Below, piece after piece: positions 46,540 to 54,399 of a stretch of 64,000 nt of DNA. Under the pieces are notes generated by a model that was given only the letters and a program-made list of their open reading frames with translations, searched no databases and had not been told where the DNA came from. The position numbers and the translations under genes were made by a program. The stretch spans positions 2,533,001 through 2,597,000 of the forward strand of contig NZ_CP036276.1 in NCBI RefSeq assembly GCF_007747995.1. The letters are read 5' to 3'. This DNA comes from Symmachiella dynata (GTDB lineage: Bacteria > Planctomycetota > Planctomycetia > Planctomycetales > Planctomycetaceae). How positions within the stretch are numbered: the stretch's first letter is position 1; the number at the start of each line of letters is the position of its first letter.

Positions 46540-46914
46540 GCCATCTTCCTTGATTGCGCGCATGACGAGATGGGGAGTCAGCTGGCCTGGGCGGCCAATT
46601 GATTCCCCCAATGCAGCTAGTCGGACGGTTTTGAGATCACTGGCCGTAGCAGGATGCGGCCGTGGACTAATTGACTCAAAACGCCGGATAAGGAGTGTGG
46701 AATTGTCCAACAATTCCATCCCTTAAATCGGAAGAATGCTTTCAACCGGTTGAGTTCGCCCGGCCCACTGTGCACAAGAACCGGCAATCGCCGCTGTCTA
46801 ACAGGCAGGGTTTGCCTAACCGGAGCGCTGGGGTTTGCTAGCGGCGCTAGTTCAACTCAAGCAGTTGGAGATTATTGTCCACCACCAACTGTAAGCGAGC
46901 GTTGTGCAGATTGC
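46540..46914. other. Intergenic region upstream of the porin gene
   Basis: The promoter of the porin gene should lie here. No gene, hairpin terminator or listed repeat was recognised. Confidence 0.4.
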
Positions 46915-49545
46915 CTAGGAACCGATTTTTCGCGGCGCCATTTTGACCGTCTTCCCCGCCTTGATCTCAATTGTGAGCGATTTTTCCAGCCAGCCATATT
47001 TCTCATGCCAGACGACGAATTCATGCTGACCGGCCGGAAGGTTGTTGATTTCAAATTTCCCTTGCCGGTCGGTGATCGCAGCGTAGGGATGATCAAGTAT
47101 CAACCAATGCGCTTTCATCCAGCGATGATAATCACTGCTGACAGGGAAGGGAGCAGGTTCCGGTTTGTTGAACATGACTGCTGCGCCTGAACGGTCCTGC
47201 GGTCTCAACGCAAGATTGTAGGGGCTATTTTTGCTTGGCCTGGTATGCACATTAGAAGGAATGGGGTCGGCGTTTTTCAGCAAGATCGTTTGGTCCGTCT
47301 GAGCGATGAGGGCGTGCGGTAGAAAGCGGCGGCCTATGGCATCAAAGACGACTTTCTTGCTCTTGCGACGAATCAGACTGGGATGAATCTCTGACGGCGG
47401 GTTTTTGAGGTAGACGAAAACATTTTTAATGCCCAACGTTTTTTTATCGACAATCAGTTCTTCGCTGCGAATCGTTTGAGCTGCGGAAATGGCGGCATCT
47501 TTTACGCTCATGTCCCCTTTTTCCACGAGCACTTTAGGTTCCGGCCACAGGCCGTCGAAGAGAAATTGCCCGCTGAATGCCCCCCAGCCGGGGGCGGCGC
47601 CGACCACATTGAACTTGGCCTGTTCGCCGGGCGCAGCGGCAATGTGTTCAAAGGTGATGTTGTGTGTCTTACGGACCTCGACATGAAAGGAAACGATGTT
47701 TTTCCCCTTCAGATCCTCAAATTCGGCCGTTGCTTGATAGAATCCCGCGGCACCGACTCCCCCAAATCGCGATTGCACGTGCCGGGTTTGACCATCGGCT
47801 TCAACAGCGACAACTCTTACCTCGTGGCCGATCGCATTGTGGGCAAAATTCAGAACAATGTCGTTGCCTTTGATTTGACCCGGCATAAATGTGACGCCAA
47901 AATTGAAGCCGCCAAACGTGAATGCACTCGCACTTTGTTCATTTCCATTCGAGGTGGCGATCAACTGCCAGTCGCCATTAGGAACGGAGATTCTGAATTT
48001 GGATTGTTGGGTTCCCTGGGGGAGCGAGACCAGTTTGACACGCATGTTTTCCAGGGGATGGCCAGCTTGGTCCACCGGGACGCTCAGCGAGCCTGAACCG
48101 CCGGAGCCGATCAAAGTAATGGTCGTCGCTTGGACTAGATTCTCCGGCACGCCATGAAAGCGAAAAGCGAATTCACGCCCGATCATATCGCGGCCAAAAT
48201 GATATCTCCCGCCGGGATGGGCATACGGGGCAGTCTCTAGCGGCGAACCATCCGCCCGCCACCACGGACGGTCTTTGGAGGGATGCTCGGAAATACCGAC
48301 CAACTCAACGGTTCCTCCGTTCGGCAGTTCGGCAAAAAACTCCGTCGGTGCGGCAGGTTGTGGTTGGGCCGGTTGCTCGGCCGCCGGGTCATCATTTGCA
48401 CGCACACGTGGCAACACAATCGCGGCCAACAAAATTAGAAACAACGTGGAGCGAGAGGTGATCCGTCCGGTGACCGGACGCTTGGTGTCCAAAATACGAA
48501 TCAGACGGTTACGAAAGACGCGTCCGGGACGGAAAATGCCCAGCGCGGGATCCAGAACCGGTGGTCGCGTTTGTGCCGCTTCAACCGCGCGGAGCAGGGC
48601 GTTGCCACAGTCGCGTCGCGACACATCGGCGGCCAATAATGCGGCATCGTCGCAGGCGTATTCCTGCAAGCGGTGAATCATACCGTTGGCAATCCAAACG
48701 GCCGGGTTAAAGACATGCAGCATCTGCACCAGCCGTTGAAACAGCGCGATCCACAAGTCGCCGTGCCGGATATGCGCAAATTCGTGCAGTACGATCCACT
48801 GAATCTGCTTGGGAGAATAGGTCTGGGTAAAACCGCTGGGCAGCAACAGGCAAGGCCGCAAGATTCCCCAAACCGCTGGCGAAGAAATCTCATTGGTGAC
48901 AAAGTACCGCACGGTTTGTCGCACACCGGCGGCGCGGCGCAATTTCTCTAAGTCGATCAGCATTACATCGTCAACAACGCGCGTCGCTGAACGCAAACGG
49001 CGGTGGAATTGAATGTGAATCCAGGCGAATCGCATCAGCATGGCACAGGCCGTGCTCCCCCAAAGGATCATCAACCAAGCGGCGGTCGTCAGCGTGGGCT
49101 GCTGCTGCGTATTGATCGCTAATGGGGTAGCGGCGGGAGCAATGGTTGTCGGCTGGGTGTCTGTGTTGGTTGTGGTGGCGAGTCCCGGAGTAGAAGCCAC
49201 GGTGTCTATTGTTGTGGATGCTATTGGCTGTAGATCGTGGGGGTTCACCGGGGGCGGTGCGACGTGATTTGTGGATGCGGGCGGAGAGGTTTCTACCCAC
49301 TGTTGCCATTGTTGTCGGGGCGAAAGCGCTGCCAGCCAACTGGGGCCGGGGATTTCCAAGGGAATGGCTGCTTTCACCAACACCAGTAAAAACAGGCAGC
49401 AACCCACCTGCGCCGAGAGGCGTTTGCGCAGCAGCAGCCAAACTGCCGAAACAACGCCGAGCAGGATGGTGGTGTCGACCAAGCTGTTGCGCATTTGGTC
49501 GAACCAAACGTGAGACATTTCGTTGAGAGCGCTGACGAAATTCAT
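46915..49545 (-). CDS. BlaR1-like M56 peptidase with C-terminal cupredoxin-like and regulatory-like domains
   Basis: The 876-aa protein starts with the BlaR1/MecR1 membrane-embedded metallopeptidase: several spans at about 20-60 and 155-175, then the zinc motif LHEFAHIRHGD with His254-Glu255-His258 and CDDAALLAADVSRRDCG. A hydrophobic span at about 370-390 leads into the extracytoplasmic part. Instead of the penicillin-binding sensor domain there is a beta-rich region (about 410-640) and a segment resembling planctomycete cupredoxin-like/methylamine-utilisation proteins (FLPHALIAQTDQTILLKNAD, VSSDYHRWMKAHWLILDHPYAAITD, LPAGQHEFVVWHEKYGW). The start overlaps the blaI-like stop (ATGA), indicating coupling. 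Signal sensing by the outer part is inferred. Confidence 0.85.
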   Translation of the reverse strand: MNFVSALNEMSHVWFDQMRNSLVDTTILLGVVSAVWLLLRKRLSAQVGCCLFLLVLVKAAIPLEIPGPSWLAALSPRQQWQQWVETSPPASTNHVAPPPVNPHDLQPIASTTIDTVASTPGLATTTNTDTQPTTIAPAATPLAINTQQQPTLTTAAWLMILWGSTACAMLMRFAWIHIQFHRRLRSATRVVDDVMLIDLEKLRRAAGVRQTVRYFVTNEISSPAVWGILRPCLLLPSGFTQTYSPKQIQWIVLHEFAHIRHGDLWIALFQRLVQMLHVFNPAVWIANGMIHRLQEYACDDAALLAADVSRRDCGNALLRAVEAAQTRPPVLDPALGIFRPGRVFRNRLIRILDTKRPVTGRITSRSTLFLILLAAIVLPRVRANDDPAAEQPAQPQPAAPTEFFAELPNGGTVELVGISEHPSKDRPWWRADGSPLETAPYAHPGGRYHFGRDMIGREFAFRFHGVPENLVQATTITLIGSGGSGSLSVPVDQAGHPLENMRVKLVSLPQGTQQSKFRISVPNGDWQLIATSNGNEQSASAFTFGGFNFGVTFMPGQIKGNDIVLNFAHNAIGHEVRVVAVEADGQTRHVQSRFGGVGAAGFYQATAEFEDLKGKNIVSFHVEVRKTHNITFEHIAAAPGEQAKFNVVGAAPGWGAFSGQFLFDGLWPEPKVLVEKGDMSVKDAAISAAQTIRSEELIVDKKTLGIKNVFVYLKNPPSEIHPSLIRRKSKKVVFDAIGRRFLPHALIAQTDQTILLKNADPIPSNVHTRPSKNSPYNLALRPQDRSGAAVMFNKPEPAPFPVSSDYHRWMKAHWLILDHPYAAITDRQGKFEINNLPAGQHEFVVWHEKYGWLEKSLTIEIKAGKTVKMAPRKIGS

Positions 49546-49934
49546 GCTTCGTCCTCCGAGGGGGGGGCCATTTGATCGAGTAGTTCGCGAAGCTCTGCGA
49601 GTTCTTCAGCCGTCATGCTGCTTTTTTTTGCCATGTAGGCCAACAGCGGACCGACTGTGCCATCCAGTGCGTTGTCCAGCAGAGAGTCGGCGGCGGAGAA
49701 CAATGACTTCAAAGCGGGGCGAGCGGGGCGGTAGAGAAAACTGTTGCCGACTTGCGTGGTCTTGAGGTGTCCCTTTTCCACCAGGCGCCTAAGCAGCGTC
49801 TTGACGGTGCTGGGAGCCCAGCCTTCGGTCTCGGCAGCGGTCTGGTAAACGTCCCGGGCAGCGCAGCTTTTGCGTTCCCAGACGATCTTCATCACCTTCC
49901 ATTCCGCCTCGGACAGGGGTTGGGGGTTGGACAT
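49542..49934 (-). CDS. BlaI/MecI/CopY-family transcriptional repressor
   Basis: The 130-aa protein is a winged-helix repressor of the Penicillinase_R family: LSEAEWKVMKIVWERKSCAARDVYQ, WAPSTVKTLLRRLVEKGHL, and a C-terminal dimerisation/cleavage region (ALDGTVGPLLAYMAKKSSMTAEELAELRELLDQM). ATG 49934 has AAGGACC ten bases upstream. In related systems the partner M56 peptidase cleaves the repressor after sensing a signal, inducing its own operon. Here the partner is translationally coupled, and a palindromic operator lies about 40 bp upstream. No beta-lactamase or copper gene is adjacent, so the regulated target is unclear. Confidence 0.93.
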   Translation of the reverse strand: MSNPQPLSEAEWKVMKIVWERKSCAARDVYQTAAETEGWAPSTVKTLLRRLVEKGHLKTTQVGNSFLYRPARPALKSLFSAADSLLDNALDGTVGPLLAYMAKKSSMTAEELAELRELLDQMAPPSEDEA

Positions 49935-49971
49935 GTAATGCGGTCCTTGTGTCGTTCCGTGAATCAATTGT

Positions 49972-49983
49972 CTACAAATGTAG
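49972..49983. promoter_or_regulatory. BlaI-type operator
   Basis: CTACAAATGTAG, two CTACA/TGTAG half-sites around a two-base centre, matching the TACA-N-TGTA type of BlaI/MecI boxes. It lies 38 bases upstream of the repressor start, a position suited to autoregulation. Confidence 0.72.
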
Positions 49984-50105
49984 TCGATCGGTGCGTGGGT
50001 GTCAACACAACTGTTACTTCGGGAACATTAAGCAACGGACCGGCGTATTCGTTTTGCCCGCAGGACTTAGCGGAATGGCAGGTAAGCGAGGCCGCATGAA
50101 AATAA

Positions 50106-50636
50106 CTAACGGCCGAATAGCGAAGAAAAGCTGTGCCGAATGCGATCCATGAGACTGGGGCCTTTCATCGTGATTCCCGAGATCTCCGTTCCGGGAGGCA
50201 AGTCCTTGATCTGCTCATGGATTTGCCCCTGCAGTGACATATGCATATAGATGTTACACGGCTCGATGTTCTCTGGAACCAATTCCCCGCCAAGAGCCGG
50301 CGGATGTTCGCAACTGTAAACCTCTCCTTCATCCAGACAGATGCCGAGCGTCATCAAGTCACCGACCAGTTGCGGCATAAACCATTCTTGGGCATGCTCC
50401 GGTTGTTGCATCAGTTTCTTGAAATTCGCGGCACTGGCAGCGACGCGGGTCAATTGCCCCTCCATGGTATCGAGCCAGTGAATTTGGCCTTCGGCATCCC
50501 GTAAGAAAAGGTCGCCCATGGCAGTGATGACAACTGGCGAATACGAGTCATCCACTAGCCATCGCCAATCGCTGAGCAGTTCGTCGATATCGATCCCATC
50601 CGGAGAGACCGTCAATTCATTCCAACCAACTTTCAT
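50106..50636 (-). CDS. Tdi1/DUF1851-type immunity-like protein
   Basis: The 176-aa protein resembles the T6SS immunity protein Tdi1 / DUF1851 family: GDLFLRDAEGQIHWLDTMEGQLTRVAASAANFKKLMQQPEHAQEWF, GICLDEGEVYSCEHPPALGGELVPENIEPCN, and the C-terminal HMSLQGQIHEQIKDLPPGTEI. ATG 50636 has GGAGCG nine bases upstream. No toxin or secretion-system gene lies within the window, so this may be an orphan immunity-like or housekeeping relative; the family also occurs outside T6SS loci. Confidence 0.8.
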   Translation of the reverse strand: MKVGWNELTVSPDGIDIDELLSDWRWLVDDSYSPVVITAMGDLFLRDAEGQIHWLDTMEGQLTRVAASAANFKKLMQQPEHAQEWFMPQLVGDLMTLGICLDEGEVYSCEHPPALGGELVPENIEPCNIYMHMSLQGQIHEQIKDLPPGTEISGITMKGPSLMDRIRHSFSSLFGR

Positions 50637-50768
50637 GGTTGTTCGCTCCATACAGCTGTTGAGAGATCGAGATGCTACCGATGATCCAGATGTACATGGA
50701 AATCGGCCGAACGTTTGAAACGGCAGTCTGACACACCACGGAAAACAATTCAACAAAAATCTGACCAC

Positions 50769-52772
50769 TCAGACGGTTGTTGCCGGGGCGTTTGCGGGAA
50801 TTGTCGACGCATCGACAAACATCCGCTGCCACAACTCCAAACAAAGCAGCGACCAGAGTCGGTAACTGTGATCCCATTGGCCGTCGAGATGCTCCTTCAC
50901 CAATTGCTCGACCGCTGTGGGACGGAAATAACCCCGGTTTAGAGCGGACCCATCTAGCAGCGTTTCTTGTAGCATCGGTTTCAATTCATGCCGAAACCAA
51001 TGGTCCAACGGTACGCCAAAACCCATCTTGGGCCGCGACTGGATTGATTCCGGCAGTAAGTCGCCGAACGTCTCCAGGAGTATCCGTTTCCCTTGCCGAC
51101 CGCGAAGTTTCGCGTGTATCGGCAGGCTGGCGGCGAACTCAGCGACATGGTGATCCAAAAACGGGCTACGGCATTCCAACCCATAGGTCATGCTGGCAAT
51201 GTCGACTTTGTTAAGAATGTCACCCGGTAGATAAGTCAGCACATCGGCGCAGGTGGTGCGGGTGACGAAGTCGCGATTCGGACATTCTTCATACGCCCGT
51301 AGCAACGGCGCAGCTGCGTCGGCCTCTCCCACAGCGGCGCGAAAGTCATCCGTCAGCAAAGCTGCTCGGCGTTGGTCGTCGAAGATGCTAACCCATTTCA
51401 AATAGCGCCGCTCCCGCGGTTCGCCCAGTGCGGCCAACAGTCGTTTCAGCCGTCGCCGCCGCGATTTCTGCCGGACCGATGCCGGAAAGTGTTGCCACAA
51501 TTTCAGCGTTGCCATTTTTTGCAGCGGCCGCGGCAAGCCGTCGAACCATTCGGCAATGCGGACCGCTTTGTAACGATCGTATCCGGCAAATAACTCATCA
51601 CCCCCATCGCCCGACAGCGACACCGTGACATTTTGCCGCGTCATCTCCGACAGATACATTGTGGGGATTGCGGAACTATCGGAGAACGGTTCGTCGTATT
51701 GCCAAATCAATTGCGGCAGGATCTTGAGCGCATCGGGTGTCACGATCGCATCATGATGTTCGGTCCCCAGATGCTCCGCTGCTTCGCGGGCATAGGCGCG
51801 TTCGTCGAACGCTTTGACGGGAAACCCGATCGAAAAGGTTTGTACGGGGCGCTCGGAGAGTTGTTGCATCAGCCCGACGATAATCGTCGAATCCACACCG
51901 CCGGAAAGAAACGCTCCAAGCGGCACGTCGCTCCGCATCCGCAACCGGACCGCTTCGGTGAGCACCGTGCGAAGTTGCTCACGAATTTCCTGGGCAGGTG
52001 CATTCTCCGGTTTGCTGAAATCGAGCCCGGCACCGTGCAATTCCCCTTGGTCGTACCCCGGCTTCCAGTAACGACGTACGTTCAATTCGCCATTGTGATA
52101 AATCGCCAAGTGTCCGGCCGGAAGCTTTTGAAAACCGGCCAGCATGCAGCGGGGGGCGGGGACGTATTGATAGGTCAGATATTCATTCAGTGCGATCGGA
52201 TCAATGTCACGCGGCAGACCGGGGACCTGTAGCAAGCTTTTTAGTTCGCTGCCAAAAAGTAGTCGCTGCGGATCATGCCGATAGACGAGCGGTTTTTGGC
52301 CAAGCCGGTCGCGAGCAAGCAACAGTTGTTTTTTACGATCATCCCAAATGGCGAAGGCAAACATGCCGCGGAGATGCGTGACGCAGTCCGGGCCGTATTC
52401 TTCGTAGAGGTGGACGATGACTTCCGTGTCGCAGGACGTGCGGAACTGGTGCCCCCGTTTTTCCAGGTCGGTTTGCAGTTCACGGTAGTTGTAGATTTCC
52501 CCGTTGAAAGCAATCCAAACCGTGCCGTCTTCATTCGAGAGCGGTTGATGCCCCCCTCCCAGGTCGATGATCGACAAACGACGGTGTCCCAAAGCCGCGC
52601 CGGGCGGTTGGGCGGCAGAGAGATCGCCAGATGCATTGGATGAATCCGTGGAACGGTAGTAGCCGTTATCATCCGGACCGCGATGCGCAAGAGCAGTCGT
52701 CATCCGCCGCAGGATATCGATGTCCAACGGCGGTTGTCCGGCAGTCCAGGCAGCTCCGGTGATTCCACACAT
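50769..52772 (-). CDS. asnB: Glutamine-hydrolysing asparagine synthetase
   Basis: Transfers the amide of glutamine to an acceptor, usually aspartate, in an ATP-dependent reaction. The 667-aa protein begins with the class II glutaminase nucleophile Cys2 (MCGITGAAW) and RGPDDNGYY, GHRRLSIIDLGGGHQPL, and FNGEIYNY. The synthetase half has the PP-loop SGGVDSTIIVGLM, SLSGDGGDELFAGYDRY and a C-terminal YGLECRSPFLDHHVAEFAASLP. Length and order match AsnB. In planctomycetes some AsnB-like proteins amidate cell-surface sugars, and a GT4 gene is next in the same direction, so a polysaccharide role is possible. Overlap with the preceding DUF1851 gene is absent (132-bp gap). Confidence 0.95.
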   Translation of the reverse strand: MCGITGAAWTAGQPPLDIDILRRMTTALAHRGPDDNGYYRSTDSSNASGDLSAAQPPGAALGHRRLSIIDLGGGHQPLSNEDGTVWIAFNGEIYNYRELQTDLEKRGHQFRTSCDTEVIVHLYEEYGPDCVTHLRGMFAFAIWDDRKKQLLLARDRLGQKPLVYRHDPQRLLFGSELKSLLQVPGLPRDIDPIALNEYLTYQYVPAPRCMLAGFQKLPAGHLAIYHNGELNVRRYWKPGYDQGELHGAGLDFSKPENAPAQEIREQLRTVLTEAVRLRMRSDVPLGAFLSGGVDSTIIVGLMQQLSERPVQTFSIGFPVKAFDERAYAREAAEHLGTEHHDAIVTPDALKILPQLIWQYDEPFSDSSAIPTMYLSEMTRQNVTVSLSGDGGDELFAGYDRYKAVRIAEWFDGLPRPLQKMATLKLWQHFPASVRQKSRRRRLKRLLAALGEPRERRYLKWVSIFDDQRRAALLTDDFRAAVGEADAAAPLLRAYEECPNRDFVTRTTCADVLTYLPGDILNKVDIASMTYGLECRSPFLDHHVAEFAASLPIHAKLRGRQGKRILLETFGDLLPESIQSRPKMGFGVPLDHWFRHELKPMLQETLLDGSALNRGYFRPTAVEQLVKEHLDGQWDHSYRLWSLLCLELWQRMFVDASTIPANAPATTV

Positions 52773-53090
52773 GGGGGGAAGGTCGTTTCTTTGATTTAAT
52801 GTATTACGTGACCGGAAGGGCGAAGCTCATGCTGAGTCGTTTTACTCCGCAAAAGAAAGGCCTCGCGCAAAGACGCCAAGGAGATATGTTGTGACGGGAA
52901 GGTGTTGTGTAACGCTGCATGATCGTGCGCGACTCATTTGGAAATTGCTAATACTGATTTATGAGGCGGGTTTTCAATGGTTTTCCCTCTGTTACTTCTT
53001 TGCGGCTCTGCGTCTTTGCGCGAGTCTTTTTTAGGAAAGGTTCATCTCTCGTCCTGCATCGAAAGGTGCGTCGCGTCGCATCCTACGGCG
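52773..53090. repeat. Intergenic region with an inverted-repeat element and palindrome copy
   Basis: Bases 52862-52883 (CTCGCGCAAAGACGCCAAGG...) and 53003-53024 (ending TGCGTCTTTGCGCGAG) are inverted copies enclosing about 120 bp, the same architecture as 12071-12252. Bases 53048-53086 hold a diverged long-form palindrome (GGTGCGTCGCGTCGCATCC). No gene is seen. Confidence 0.65.
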
Positions 53091-54194
53091 TTAATCGGTC
53101 AAGACTTCACGATACAACTTCGCATAGGCGGCCACCATGCTGGGGATGCTGAATTGGTCTCGGATCCGTGCAATGGCCGCTTGTCCGAATGCCGCTCGTT
53201 GTTCTTTGTCTTCGAGGAGGATGTTCGTATACTTCGCCCGTCCGACGTTGTCGCCGACCGGAACCAAGTAGCCGGTTTTTTGGGGGACGACCAACTCGCG
53301 GTTGGGCGGAATGTCGCTGGCCACCACCGGCACTCCGGCCGCCATCGCTTCCATGATGCTGTTGGAAAGTCCCTCGAAATCACTGGCCAGCCAAAAGACC
53401 TCGATCGCGGGGAAAAACCGTGCGGGGTCGGGTTGATGTCCAAGGAAATGAATACGGTCGGTGTTTTGCGTTTCGCGAGCGAACGTCTCTAGCTGTTGGC
53501 GATCGGGGCCGTCGCCGATAATCACAAAATGAATGTGCGGCTGCAAATTGCTGATGAGTTCCACAGTCCAAGCGAGGTCCCGCACACGTTTTTGCGGCGC
53601 CAGTCGCCCGATGAATCCCACAACACGCGCCTCTTCCGGTAGACCGAGTTCCTCAAAAAGTTTTTCGCGGGTCACCACCGGAGCGTCGGGAAGATCAATG
53701 CCGTTGTAGATCACCCGTAATTTGCGATCGGGGACTCCTTGCTGACGATAGAAATCAGCGACGCTGTGCGAGTTGCCGACGAGCAGGTGGGTCCGCGGAA
53801 TCAGTTTTTTGTCAAACCACAGTTGCCACCGCGATTTCCAGGAATCGACACAGCGTTCCGAAACAATGATTTTCGGAGTCTTGCCCTTACCGGCAACCAG
53901 CCGCCCATAGGTATTGGCGGCGAATAGCCAGGAATGCAAAATGTCGGGTTGCCATTCCCGAATGATTCGCCGCAAACGCGAGAGGGTCAGCGGATCGAAT
54001 TTGAAGCGTTTTCCCAACACCTGAACATCAATGCCCTGTTCGGCCAACGTTTTGGCATAGGGGCCGCCGCGCGTTAAGGCGACGACGCGGACGTCGAATT
54101 CCTCAAACGCCAATCCCGTGGCCAAAAGCGTGAGTTGCTTCTCGGCTCCGGAGCGGTCCAGGGTGGGAATCAGCAGTAGGATTTTCGTCTTCAA
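53091..54194 (-). CDS. GT4-family glycosyltransferase
   Basis: The 367-aa protein has the GT-B fold of family GT4. It starts at TTG 54194 with IPTLDRSGAEKQLTLLATGL; no better ATG is available at the homologous position. Later motifs are DILHSWLFAANTYGRL, RVIYNGIDLP, VGFIGRLAPQKRVRDL, HFVIIGDGPDRQQLE, FWLASDFEGLSNSIMEAMAAGVPVVASDI (EX7E-type region) and YLVPVGD. The sugar donor is unknown. It lies 318 bp upstream of asnB on the same strand, so cotranscription is possible despite the repeat-rich gap. Confidence 0.93.
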   Translation of the reverse strand: MKTKILLLIPTLDRSGAEKQLTLLATGLAFEEFDVRVVALTRGGPYAKTLAEQGIDVQVLGKRFKFDPLTLSRLRRIIREWQPDILHSWLFAANTYGRLVAGKGKTPKIIVSERCVDSWKSRWQLWFDKKLIPRTHLLVGNSHSVADFYRQQGVPDRKLRVIYNGIDLPDAPVVTREKLFEELGLPEEARVVGFIGRLAPQKRVRDLAWTVELISNLQPHIHFVIIGDGPDRQQLETFARETQNTDRIHFLGHQPDPARFFPAIEVFWLASDFEGLSNSIMEAMAAGVPVVASDIPPNRELVVPQKTGYLVPVGDNVGRAKYTNILLEDKEQRAAFGQAAIARIRDQFSIPSMVAAYAKLYREVLTD

Positions 54195-54399
54195 AGCGGA
54201 ATTCGGCCGATTCTCTTGTAATCATAGGGGGCGTTGTAATAATTCGCCGTATGTGACGACTGACTTTTTGATATGTCGCTCGGCCGGATAGGTCAAGGTC
54301 AGACGTTTCGGCACTGGGGCGCTGCTGCGGGGCGTTTGGCCGAAAGCCGTGTTGTTTTCTAAAGCAATTTCCGCTGCTGCTCAAGCGAGAAGGAGTGAT

